9,389 bases of DNA from Acidovorax delafieldii (GCA_002327945.1 DCVY01000013.1:1-9389); one strand, 5' to 3'. Positions 1 to 6,243 are shown, counted from the first letter of the stretch. The notes: generated from the sequence alone by a model not told the origin. Translations and numbers: made by a program.

Positions 1-417
1 AGCCTGTCCAACAAGATGAAGATGGCCGAGACGGTGGCGCAAAAGTCCTACATCAACACCAGTGTGGACGCGATCAACCAGCGCATTCTGGGCCGCTACC
101 AAAATGGCATGGGCAAGACCTGGGACGACCCGAACCACATGAAGTTCTTCAACGATGGTGCGGTGAACTTCCCTTACCTGTCGGACGGCATGTGGTTCCT
201 TACCCAGCACAAACGCTGGGGCCTGCTCAAGAGCCACCCCGACTACCTGGCCGTGGCCAGGCAGGTGAACCAGGTGGAGCTTTACAAATCGGTGGCCAGC
301 GCCCTCAAGGTGAACACACCCAAAGACACCCTGCGCACCAGCAAGCTGATCGACGGCGTGGTCTGGGACGGCAAGGACCCCGCCAAGTACACCGACGGTT
401 TCAAGATCAAGGCCTGA
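1..417 (+). CDS. nrtA: Nitrate ABC transporter substrate-binding protein, C-terminal part (5' end outside window)
   Basis: The reading frame is open from base 1 and ends with TGA at 415-417, giving the last 138 residues of a larger protein. The segment reads like the C-terminal lobe of the NrtA/CmpA/NasF nitrate- or bicarbonate-binding family. It has an aromatic 'MWFLTQHKRWGLLK' stretch, an 'LYKSVASALKV' helix, and the terminal 'DGVVWDGKDPAKYTDGFKIKA' region, which in this family closes the protein. The full protein would be exported and bind nitrate outside the inner membrane, handing it to the permease encoded 70 bp downstream. Signal peptide and ligand residues are outside the window, so nitrate specificity is inferred from the neighbours (nrtB, nrtD, narK, nirBD). 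The Met codons at 16 and 22 are internal, not starts. Confidence 0.9.
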   Translation, partial: SLSNKMKMAETVAQKSYINTSVDAINQRILGRYQNGMGKTWDDPNHMKFFNDGAVNFPYLSDGMWFLTQHKRWGLLKSHPDYLAVARQVNQVELYKSVASALKVNTPKDTLRTSKLIDGVVWDGKDPAKYTDGFKIKA

Positions 418-487
418 AACCGAATGGCCGCCCCGGCCCGAACCCAAGCCCACCACGGCACCACTGCCACACCTACCGGAGATCACC

Positions 488-1432
488 ATGGTCAGCGCCA
501 TATTCCACTCCCCACTGGCGTCCACGCCAGTTCCGCCAGATGCCTTTAAAAATGCAGCTGATAGCGCACCACCAGCAAGCACCAAAGGCCAAAACCACCC
601 CAAATCCGCCAGCACACCAGCGCCCCAGGCCGGGCGTGACTGGGCGGCCCGGTCCCGCGGTTTCTGGCTTGCGGTGCTGCCGCCCCTGTGCGGACTGGGC
701 TTGCTCGTGGGGTTGTGGGCGCTGGTCTCCGCCAGCACCGGCAACAGCATTCCCGGCCCCCAAGAGACCTGGCTGCAGGCACTGGCAGTGTTCAGCAACC
801 CGTTCTACAGCAACGGCCCCAACGACCAGGGCGTGGGCTGGAACGTGCTGGCCTCGCTGCAGCGCGTGGCCATCGGCTTCGGGCTGGCGGCGGTGGTGGG
901 CATTCCGGCGGGTTTTGTGATCGGGCGCTTCAACTTTCTGTCGCGCATGTTCAACCCGCTCATCAGCCTGCTGCGGCCGGTGTCGCCGCTGGCCTGGCTG
1001 CCGATTGGTTTGCTGGTGTTCAAGGGCGCGAACCCGGCGGCGATCTGGACCATTTTCATCTGCTCGATCTGGCCCATGATCATCAACACCGCCACGGGCG
1101 TGCAGCGCGTGCCGCAGGACTACATGAACGTGGCGCGCGTGCTGAACCTGAGCGAGTGGAAGATCGCCACCAAGATCCTGTTCCCCGCCGTGCTGCCCTA
1201 CATGCTGACCGGCGTGCGCCTGGCCGTGGGCACGGCCTGGCTGGTGATCGTGGCGGCCGAGATGCTGACGGGCGGCGTGGGCATTGGCTTTTGGGTGTGG
1301 GATGAGTGGAACAACCTGAACGTCAAGAACATCATCATTGCCATCTTCGTGATCGGCATCGTGGGGCTGGTGCTGGAGTTCGCACTCATCAAGCTGGCCA
1401 CCGCATTCACGTTCGAGGAAGTCAAGACCTGA
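488..1432 (+). CDS. nrtB: Nitrate ABC transporter permease NrtB
   Basis: This 314-residue inner-membrane permease belongs to the binding-protein-dependent transport family (NrtB/SsuC/TauC type). A polar, Ala/Pro/Ser-rich N-terminus (about 1-55) precedes hydrophobic segments near 59-81, 125-150, 171-200, 238-262 and 281-303. The cytoplasmic EAA-type coupling loop lies around 214-240 ('MNVARVLNLSEWKIATKILF' followed by PAVLP); it docks the ATPase. The start at 488 is supported by GGAG at 478-481, six bases upstream. The gene sits 70 bp after nrtA and 69 bp before the ATPase gene, in the order substrate-binding protein, permease, ATPase, and is probably cotranscribed with both. Residues 19-36 (542-596) appear to be encoded by a captured palindromic repeat (see the repeat entry), so the N-terminal extension is probably dispensable. 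The transporter class is sure; the substrate rests on context. Confidence 0.92.
   Translation: MVSAIFHSPLASTPVPPDAFKNAADSAPPASTKGQNHPKSASTPAPQAGRDWAARSRGFWLAVLPPLCGLGLLVGLWALVSASTGNSIPGPQETWLQALAVFSNPFYSNGPNDQGVGWNVLASLQRVAIGFGLAAVVGIPAGFVIGRFNFLSRMFNPLISLLRPVSPLAWLPIGLLVFKGANPAAIWTIFICSIWPMIINTATGVQRVPQDYMNVARVLNLSEWKIATKILFPAVLPYMLTGVRLAVGTAWLVIVAAEMLTGGVGIGFWVWDEWNNLNVKNIIIAIFVIGIVGLVLEFALIKLATAFTFEEVKT
542..596 (+). repeat. Degenerate palindromic repeat captured inside nrtB
   Basis: Inside the N-terminal codons of nrtB (residues 19-36) lies a stretch containing AAAAATGCAGCTGATAGCGC and, eight bases further on, CAAGCACCAAAGGCC. Its core TAGCGC-N8-CAAGC is shared exactly with the intergenic palindrome before nirD (9076-9093). 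I remember similar A-rich flank, TAGCGC, CAAGC units from intergenic regions of Comamonadaceae. Its low-complexity Ala/Pro/Ser translation is unlike the rest of the permease. Confidence 0.5.
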
Positions 1433-1437
1433 AAACT

Positions 1438-1487
1438 CCGTTCGGGTTGCGCTGGTCGAAGCCTTTCGACCAGCGCAAGGCGAACGG
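1438..1487. repeat. Long palindromic hairpin between nrtB and nrtD
   Basis: This is a near-perfect inverted repeat in the nrtB-nrtD gap. The outer arms CCGTTCG (1438-1444) and CGAACGG (1481-1487) pair over 7 bp. A GG/GG internal mismatch follows, then 14 bp of perfect pairing (1447-1460 with 1465-1478) around the loop GCCT. The CCGTTCG...GTCGAAG...TTCGAC...CGAACGG pattern resembles a palindromic repeat I recall as scattered between genes of many proteobacteria; that relation is from memory. No T-run follows, so it is not an intrinsic terminator. As RNA it could protect the nrtA-nrtB part of the message from 3' decay and so set unequal subunit amounts. Confidence 0.8.
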
Positions 1488-1501
1488 CAACGGAGAACAT
1501 C

Positions 1502-2314
1502 ATGCATACATCCCACACCACCAAGTTCATCGAAGTCCAGGGCGTCGAGCAGACCTTCAAGACGGCCAAGGGCCTGTTTCCGGCGCTGCAGGGCATCAAC
1601 CTCACAATTGCCAAGGGCGAGTTTGTGGCACTCATCGGCCACTCGGGCTGCGGCAAATCCACATTGCTGAACCTGATCGCCGGCCTGACCACGCCCACCA
1701 GCGGCGCACTTCTGTGCGCCAACAAGGAGATCAAGGGCCCCGGACCCGAGCGCGCCGTGGTCTTTCAGAACCACTCGCTGCTGCCCTGGCTGACCTGCTT
1801 CGACAACGTGTACCTGGCCGTGGAGCGCGTGTTCAGCGCCCGCGAGAGCAAGGCCCAGCTCAAGGATCGCACCGACGCTGCCCTGGCCCTGGTGGGCCTG
1901 ACGCCTGCAGGGCAAAAGCGCCCCGGCGAGATCTCGGGCGGCATGAAGCAGCGCGTGGGCATCGCCCGGGCGCTGTCGATGGAACCCCAGGTGCTGCTGA
2001 TGGACGAGCCCTTCGGCGCCCTCGACGCGCTCACCCGCGCCAAGCTGCAGGACGAGCTGCTGGAGATCGTGGCACGGACGAGAAGCACCGTGGTCATGGT
2101 CACGCACGACGTGGACGAGGCTGTGCTGCTGAGCGACAAGATCGTGATGATGACCAACGGCCCGGCCGCGACCATCGGCGAGGTGCTGCGCGTGGAACTG
2201 CCGCGTCCGCGCAACCGCGTCGCGCTGGCCAACGACGCGCGCTACCTGAGCTACCGCAAGGCCGTGATCGACTTCCTCTACACCCGCCAGGCACACGTGG
2301 AGAAAGCCGCCTGA
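1502..2314 (+). CDS. nrtD: Nitrate ABC transporter ATP-binding protein (NrtD type)
   Basis: This 270-residue ABC ATPase powers nitrate import from the cytoplasmic face of the NrtB permease. All motifs are present in order: Walker A GHSGCGKST (46-54), Q-loop Gln89 (VVFQNHSLLPW), signature ISGGMKQR (134-141), Walker B VLLMDEP (154-160), D-loop ALD (163-165) and switch His202 (THDVDEA). The start at 1502 has GGAG at 1492-1495, six bases upstream. The length fits NrtD/SsuB/TauB-type ATPases. There is no C-terminal NrtA-like domain of the kind fused to cyanobacterial NrtC, so the protein probably works as a homodimer. A long hairpin lies just upstream. Sequence alone cannot separate nitrate from sulfonate or taurine ATPases; the nitrate call comes from the operon. 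Confidence 0.92.
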   Translation: MHTSHTTKFIEVQGVEQTFKTAKGLFPALQGINLTIAKGEFVALIGHSGCGKSTLLNLIAGLTTPTSGALLCANKEIKGPGPERAVVFQNHSLLPWLTCFDNVYLAVERVFSARESKAQLKDRTDAALALVGLTPAGQKRPGEISGGMKQRVGIARALSMEPQVLLMDEPFGALDALTRAKLQDELLEIVARTRSTVVMVTHDVDEAVLLSDKIVMMTNGPAATIGEVLRVELPRPRNRVALANDARYLSYRKAVIDFLYTRQAHVEKAA

Positions 2315-2339
2315 CACCACGCCGGCGCAAAACGGTGTC
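2313..2339. repeat. Dyad at the nrtD stop codon
   Basis: GACACC (2313-2318) and GGTGTC (2334-2339) form a perfect 6-bp dyad separated by 15 bp, overlapping the nrtD stop codon. It lies directly upstream of the sigma-54-like element for narK. No T-run follows, so it is a poor intrinsic terminator. It may be an mRNA 3'-end hairpin or a protein-binding dyad; I cannot tell which. Confidence 0.35.
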
Positions 2340-2344
2340 GCGCA

Positions 2345-2360
2345 CGGCATGAAATTTGCT
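2345..2360 (+). promoter_or_regulatory. Sigma-54-like promoter for the MFS nitrate transporter gene
   Basis: CGGCATG-AAAT-TTGCT has GG at 2346-2347 and GC at 2358-2359, separated by exactly 10 bp, as sigma-54 (RpoN) promoters require. It matches the consensus TGGCACG-N4-TTGCW except at the first base and at one position of GGCAC. Transcription would start near 2371, giving a 5' UTR of about 94 nt. A sigma-54 promoter needs an enhancer-binding activator, NtrC being the natural candidate for nitrogen genes. It is weaker than the nirB site but lies in the right place and orientation. Confidence 0.55.
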
Positions 2361-2374
2361 TTTCACAGCCCTCC

Positions 2375-2434
2375 CGCAGCGTCACTGCGCAAAGCACCAC
2401 CCACCGTTTCGGCCCGGGCGCCAGCCGGTGTTTT
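2375..2434 (+). other. Structured 5' leader of narK: hairpin plus weak terminator-like hairpin
   Basis: The predicted leader holds CGCAG-CGTCA-CTGCG (2375-2389), a 5-bp stem with a 5-base loop. A second hairpin follows: CACCG (2402-2406) pairs with CGGTG (2426-2430), an inner GGC/GCC (2411-2413 with 2420-2422) adds to it, and TTTT follows at 2431-2434. The second hairpin resembles a weak intrinsic terminator and could be an attenuator. Neither loop has the A1/G4 hexaloop seen in the nirB leader, so I do not claim ANTAR-type control here. Confidence 0.3.
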
Positions 2435-2464
2435 CCACGCCCCATTACCTCTAAGGTCTCAACC

Positions 2465-3679
2465 ATGACGGGATTCCGTACCTTTCTCAAAGCCGGCCAC
2501 AGCCCCACGCTGCTGGCAGCATTCATCTATTTCACCTACTGCTGCGGTGTCTGGGTGACCAATGGCGCCATGGCGCCGTTCATCAAGGAATCGCTCAATC
2601 TCAGCCCCGCCCAGATCGGCGTAATGCTTTCAGTGCCGATCTTCGCCGGCGCCATCATGCGCTTTCCGTTGGGCATCCTGGCCCAGTACATCGGGCGCAA
2701 AAATGCGACGCTGGTGGAGATGGGCGGCATCGCCATCGCGCTGGCTTTCGGCTACTTCTTTGTGGAATCATTCAACGACCTGCTGGCCATGGGCGTGCTG
2801 CTGGGCATCGCCGGGGCCAGTTTTGGCGTGGCGCTGTCGCTGGGCTCGGGCTCGTTCCCGGCGCGCTATAAAGGTCTGGCCATGGGTCTGGTCGGCGCGG
2901 GCAACGTCGGCACCTCGATCTCCGCCCTGCTGGCGCCGCAACTGGCAATGGCCTATGGCTGGAAAGCGGTGTACGGCATTGCAGCGCTGGGGCTGCTGGT
3001 GCCGGTGGTGGTGATGGTCGTCCTGGGGCGTGAACCCGATGACGTGGACAAACACGCCAGCTTCAAGGAGCACATCGCCTGCCTGTTCGAGAAGGACGGC
3101 TGGGCCTTCAGCATCATCTACGCCATTACCTTCGGCGGCTTCATCGGCCTGACCACCTTCCTGCCCAGCTACTACTACGACCAGTTCGGCGTCAGCAAGG
3201 TGCAGGCCGGGCAGCTGACCATGCTGGCTGCCTTCATGGGCGCGGCGCTGCGCATCTTCGGCGGCTGGATTTCCGACCACTGGGGCGGCATCAACACCCT
3301 GACCGCCGTGCTGGTCGTCATCTCCATCACGCTGCTGTTGTGTGGTCTGGCCGGTGGCTCGCTGGTGCTGACCACCTTGCTGATGATGCTGTGCTTCGCG
3401 GCGTTGGGGGCCGGCAACGGCGCCCTGTTCCAACTCGTCCCGCTGCGCTGGCCGCTGACCACGGCCGTGGCCGGCTCCATGATCGGCGAGATCGGCGCCC
3501 TGGGCGGCGGCCTGGTGCCCAACGCCATGGGCCTGTCCAAGCAGTACGCCGGCACCTATTTCTGGGGCTTCGCGCTGTTTGCCGTGCTGTCGCTGGGCGT
3601 GCTCGGCATGATGCGGGCCATGCAGTTGCGCTGGACGCGCACCTGGGCAGAGAAAGGTGGGCGCGCACGCAGTGCGTGA
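2465..3679 (+). CDS. narK: MFS nitrate/nitrite transporter, NarK/NasA family
   Basis: This 404-residue integral membrane carrier of the nitrate/nitrite porter family has about 12 hydrophobic segments and a central cytoplasmic loop around 179-212. Family features visible are Arg66 in MRFPLG (equivalent to the substrate-binding TM2 arginine), Arg243 in ALRIFGGWISD (equivalent to the TM8 arginine), and the glycine-rich nitrate signatures. Those are SLGSGSFPARYKGLAMG followed by GAGNVG in the first half, and GAGNGALFQLVP (295-306) with GEIGALGGGLVP (321-332) in the second. It probably imports nitrate, with possible nitrite traffic. Its length and assimilatory neighbours fit the short NasA-type porters rather than respiratory NarK fusions. 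AAGG at 2453-2456 is the ribosome-binding site for the ATG at 2465. It lies downstream of an ABC importer for the same ion and has its own sigma-54-like promoter. Nitrate versus nitrite preference cannot be read from sequence. Confidence 0.93.
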   Translation: MTGFRTFLKAGHSPTLLAAFIYFTYCCGVWVTNGAMAPFIKESLNLSPAQIGVMLSVPIFAGAIMRFPLGILAQYIGRKNATLVEMGGIAIALAFGYFFVESFNDLLAMGVLLGIAGASFGVALSLGSGSFPARYKGLAMGLVGAGNVGTSISALLAPQLAMAYGWKAVYGIAALGLLVPVVVMVVLGREPDDVDKHASFKEHIACLFEKDGWAFSIIYAITFGGFIGLTTFLPSYYYDQFGVSKVQAGQLTMLAAFMGAALRIFGGWISDHWGGINTLTAVLVVISITLLLCGLAGGSLVLTTLLMMLCFAALGAGNGALFQLVPLRWPLTTAVAGSMIGEIGALGGGLVPNAMGLSKQYAGTYFWGFALFAVLSLGVLGMMRAMQLRWTRTWAEKGGRARSA

Positions 3680-3708
3680 TGCACGCGGACGGCCAAACCG
3701 GCCGCGCA

Positions 3709-3726
3709 GCGGCCTGTCAGGGCCGC
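3709..3726. repeat. GC-rich hairpin in the narK/kinase convergent gap
   Basis: GCGGCC-TGTCAG-GGCCGC is a perfect 6-bp stem in the 141-bp gap between the converging narK and kinase genes. No T-run lies within 30 bases on either strand, so it is not a convincing intrinsic terminator. I see no other clear terminator in this gap, so the two transcripts may overlap at their 3' ends or end by Rho. Confidence 0.4.
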
Positions 3727-3820
3727 CCAGCGCCCGCTGCACCTGGCGCCGCCGCCATGAAATCGCATCTTTTTCAGCACAAGATGGCCATTCGACGATG
3801 GCAAGTGGCCAATTCAGCTG

Positions 3821-5575
3821 TTATTTCGGCAAGAACAGCAACCAGTAGATCAACAGCAGGTTGAACAGCCCGCTGAACCCCAGCAGCAGTTTCCACAGCA
3901 TGGCAGGGTCGCGCTGGATCAAGGGCGTGGCGGGCGGTGCCGTGAGGGGGCGCGAAGCACCCCGCTCCAGCGCCAGCAGCAGTTCCTCGGCGGTCTCGAA
4001 GCGCTGGCGCTTGTCGCGCGCCACGGCCTTCAGCGCCACATGGTCGAGCCAGATCGGCACTTCGGGGTTGAGCCGGCTCGGCGGGATGGGGTCGCGATAA
4101 TACCGGCCACTCTGGTGCGGCAACACCTCCCCATAGGGCAGCTTGCCACCGCAAAGCAGTTGGTACAGCGTCACGCCCAAGGCAAACAGGTCGCTGCGTG
4201 CGTCGGCTGGCTCCGGTGGCGCCTCGGTGTCTACTCCGCCGGCCTTGATGGCAAACCCCCATTGCTCGGGGTTGATGTAGCTCGGCGTGCCGGCATGCAG
4301 CAATCGCGTCGCGTCCGGCTCCCGCCCGCTCAGGGCCACGCCCAGATCGAGCAGGCGCAACACGCCATCCTCACCCTGGTGCAGGTTGGCGGGCTTGATG
4401 TCACGGTGAATCACACTTTGGCGGTGCAGGAGGCTCAGGGCGCGCGCCGCAGAGGTCACCATGCCGAGGATCTGGGGCAGGCTGAAGCGATGTTTTCGGT
4501 CCAGCATCTGCTGCAGTGTTTCACCGCCATGCCATTCGTACAAAAGATAAAACGCACTGGGCGCCTGGGCCACGGCCGCGCCTTGTGAAAGCGCCACCAG
4601 ATGGCCGGAGGCACGGCTCGACTGCATGCGTTTGGCCAGCCACGCTTCATGGGCCAGCATGGCGCGCTCATGGGGATCATGGGCGCGTTGCGGATGCAGA
4701 GTCTTGAGCACATGCAAGGACTGCGTGCCAGGGTGGCGCACCTGGTAGACCACATTGATGCCGTTGTCCGCCACCAGGGCCGTCACCTCCAGCCCGTCCA
4801 CGACGCTGCCCACCTTGAGCAATGCCGGGATGGACAACTGGCGGGCCTGCCGGTTTTCATCGGCCAGCGTGACATCCGACAAACCCAGCACGCGCACGAC
4901 CAGGGCCGAAACATTGTCCTGGCTACCCTGCTGCAAGGCCTGTGCAATCAGGGCCTCGCACATGGCCCGCGCATCGGGCTGCGCGGCAAACTGCAGCAAG
5001 CGCCTGGCGGGCACCAGGTTGTGGACGCCATCGGTCAGCAGCACGAAGACATCCCCCACCTGGACATCTCCCTGGCAGTAATCGACCACCACCCGGTCTT
5101 CCAGCCCCACGGCGCGCAGCAACTGGTGCTGGAAATCAGAATGATTCACCACATGATCGGCCGTGAGCTGCTGCACCTCATCGCCGCGCAGCAGGTAAGC
5201 GCGGCTGTCGCCGACATGCGCCAGCGCATAAGACTGGCCCCGCAGCACCAGGGCCGTGAGCGTGGTCAAGCCCATCACTGGCGCGCGCCGCCGGTTGATG
5301 CCCGCAAGCCACGCATTCTGCGCCGCGATGATGCGGTCCAGTGCCACGGTGGTGTCCCAAGTCTCGGGCGTGCCGTAGTAATCGCGCACCAGGCTGGTGA
5401 CCGTGGTCTGGGCCGCTTCGCGCCCCATGCCCCCCTGGCTCACGCCATCGGCAATGGCCGCGATCGCACCCATGCCTTCACCACCCGCCTCGGGCAGCAT
5501 GGCCGCCACAAAGTCTTCGTTGAGGTCTTTTTTGCCGGCCTGGGAAGCAAAGCCGATGTCAATGTCAAATGCCAT
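3821..5575 (-). CDS. Bifunctional PP2C-type phosphatase / Ser-Thr protein kinase, membrane-anchored
   Basis: From the ATG at 5575 the product is 584 residues with three parts. (1) A PP2C phosphatase, about 1-232, with metal-binding motifs DLNED (17-21), ADG (42-44), VGDSRAYL (121-128), LLTDG (179-183) and the final QDN (219-221). (2) A protein kinase, about 255-540: Lys291 (VLK), alpha-C Glu310, catalytic HRDIKPAN (390-397), DLG (410-412) in place of DFG, GTPSYINPE (429-437), Asp462 and Arg525. The glycine-rich loop is poor (DNGINVVYQV). (3) One transmembrane helix, about 559-583, ending FLPK, so both enzymes face the cytoplasm. Such a protein could add and remove phosphate on the same target. 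From memory, Pseudomonas nasA-nirBD loci also hold a Ser/Thr kinase gene, which supports a nitrogen role; the substrate is unknown. The open frame extends to a TTG at 5623, but homology begins at MAFDIDIG. No good ribosome-binding site is visible, and a sigma-54 element abuts the start. Confidence 0.9.
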   Translation of the reverse strand: MAFDIDIGFASQAGKKDLNEDFVAAMLPEAGGEGMGAIAAIADGVSQGGMGREAAQTTVTSLVRDYYGTPETWDTTVALDRIIAAQNAWLAGINRRRAPVMGLTTLTALVLRGQSYALAHVGDSRAYLLRGDEVQQLTADHVVNHSDFQHQLLRAVGLEDRVVVDYCQGDVQVGDVFVLLTDGVHNLVPARRLLQFAAQPDARAMCEALIAQALQQGSQDNVSALVVRVLGLSDVTLADENRQARQLSIPALLKVGSVVDGLEVTALVADNGINVVYQVRHPGTQSLHVLKTLHPQRAHDPHERAMLAHEAWLAKRMQSSRASGHLVALSQGAAVAQAPSAFYLLYEWHGGETLQQMLDRKHRFSLPQILGMVTSAARALSLLHRQSVIHRDIKPANLHQGEDGVLRLLDLGVALSGREPDATRLLHAGTPSYINPEQWGFAIKAGGVDTEAPPEPADARSDLFALGVTLYQLLCGGKLPYGEVLPHQSGRYYRDPIPPSRLNPEVPIWLDHVALKAVARDKRQRFETAEELLLALERGASRPLTAPPATPLIQRDPAMLWKLLLGFSGLFNLLLIYWLLFLPK

Positions 5576-5585
5576 GCACCACAAC

Positions 5586-5602
5586 ATGCAAATTGAGTGC
5601 CC
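5586..5602 (-). promoter_or_regulatory. Sigma-54-like promoter abutting the kinase start codon
   Basis: On the minus strand the sequence is GGGCAC-TCAAT-TTGCAT. It has GG-N10-GC spacing and matches TGGCACG-N4-TTGCW except at the first base and the base after GGCAC. Counting 12 bases from the -12 C puts the transcription start near 5576, immediately before the ATG at 5575. The mRNA would then be leaderless or nearly so, which agrees with the missing ribosome-binding site. A chance match is possible, but it is intergenic and in the correct orientation. Confidence 0.5.
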
Positions 5603-5746
5603 GATCTTGGTGCAGTGCAACAAATCGGGGAATTTCGGGGTACGTCAGCTACCGGCCAGCATCTGCAAGCGGCCACGGCCCTGCGCTTCCAGCACGCTGC
5701 GAATGTCAGCCGGCGCTTGCTGTGCACCCCCCCACGAGATCGCCGG

Positions 5747-5783
5747 CCCCGGCGCCCGCGCACGGCCGGGGTCTTTTGCTTTT
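5747..5783 (+). terminator. Intrinsic terminator-like hairpin, plus-strand orientation
   Basis: CCCCGGC (5747-5753) pairs with GCCGGGG (5765-5771) over 7 bp with an 11-base loop, followed by TCTTTTGCTTTT (5772-5783). It would stop plus-strand transcription, yet both flanking genes are on the minus strand. Read on the minus strand there is no T-run after the stem. It may block antisense transcription, or belong to an unseen plus-strand transcript. Confidence 0.5.
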
Positions 5784-5786
5784 CTG

Positions 5787-5804
5787 AGAACGTCAACACG
5801 TTCT
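5787..5804. repeat. Small palindrome overlapping the CBS gene stop codon
   Basis: AGAACGT-CAAC-ACGTTCT is a perfect 7-bp inverted repeat with a 4-base loop, covering the TAG stop (5803-5805, minus strand) of the CBS gene. On the minus strand an A-rich stretch follows, not a T-run, so it is a possible mRNA-end hairpin rather than a clear terminator. Confidence 0.5.
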
Positions 5805-6243
5805 AGTGCCCGCCGCCCGTGATGTAGTGCTCAAGCTGCTCGATGATGAATTTCTGCTCGGAAATGATGTCTTTGACGAGGTCGCCAATGGAGATCATGC
5901 CCAGCAGCTTGCCGTCGTCCACCACGGGCAGGTGGCGCAGGCGCTTGCCAGTCATGAGCTGCATGCATTCCTCGCTGGTCTGGCTGGAACGCACGCACAA
6001 CACCGAAGACGTCATCACGTCGCGCACCTGGGTCTCGCCCGAGGTGCGCCCCACCAGGGCGATTTTGCGGGCGTAGTCGCGCTCGGTGATGATGCCCACT
6101 ATGGCATCGCCCTCCTGCACGAGCAGCGCGCCGATGCACTTGTCGGCCATGAGGCGCAAGGCCTCGAACACCGTGGCGGTGGGCGCAATGGCATGCACGG
6201 CGCCATCGGGCTTGGACCGGAGGATTTCTGCAACGATGGTCAT
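5803..6243 (-). CDS. Small two-CBS-domain protein
   Basis: The 146-residue protein consists almost wholly of a tandem CBS pair: CBS1 about 8-64 (TVFEALRLMADKCIGALLV, then VGIITERDYARKI) and CBS2 about 72-126 (VRDVMTSSVLCV, HLPVVDDGKLLGMISIGDLV). A short C-terminal helix and an ITGGGH tail follow. CBS pairs usually bind adenine nucleotides or similar ligands and act as energy sensors. No catalytic or DNA-binding domain is attached, so the target is unknown. The start at 6243 has AGGAAGG (6250-6256 on the minus strand), six bases upstream. The gene is divergent from nirB and lies upstream of the kinase gene on the same strand, with 227 bp between them. Stand-alone CBS proteins are widespread in betaproteobacteria, so a nitrogen role rests on position only. 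Confidence 0.93.
   Translation of the reverse strand: MTIVAEILRSKPDGAVHAIAPTATVFEALRLMADKCIGALLVQEGDAIVGIITERDYARKIALVGRTSGETQVRDVMTSSVLCVRSSQTSEECMQLMTGKRLRHLPVVDDGKLLGMISIGDLVKDIISEQKFIIEQLEHYITGGGH

Noticed and set aside
473..2350. Very long minus-strand open frame (625 codons) opposite nrtB and nrtD
   Set aside because: It is the antisense shadow of two genes with clear family motifs; its translation is Ala/His/Gln/Arg-rich without recognisable domains, as expected for high-GC shadow frames.
2375..2389. ANTAR-type hairpin in the narK leader
   Set aside because: The loop CGTCA has five bases and lacks the A1/G4 hexaloop pattern, and no second hexaloop hairpin is found nearby.
3727..3820. 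Terminator for narK using the T-run near 3770
   Set aside because: No GC-rich hairpin lies directly before the TTTTT; the nearby GCCAT/ATGGC repeat lacks a T-run after it.
5576..5623. Upstream TTG or ATG starts of the kinase gene (5623, 5587)
   Set aside because: No ribosome-binding site precedes them, the extra residues are not PP2C-like, and they overlap the sigma-54-like element.
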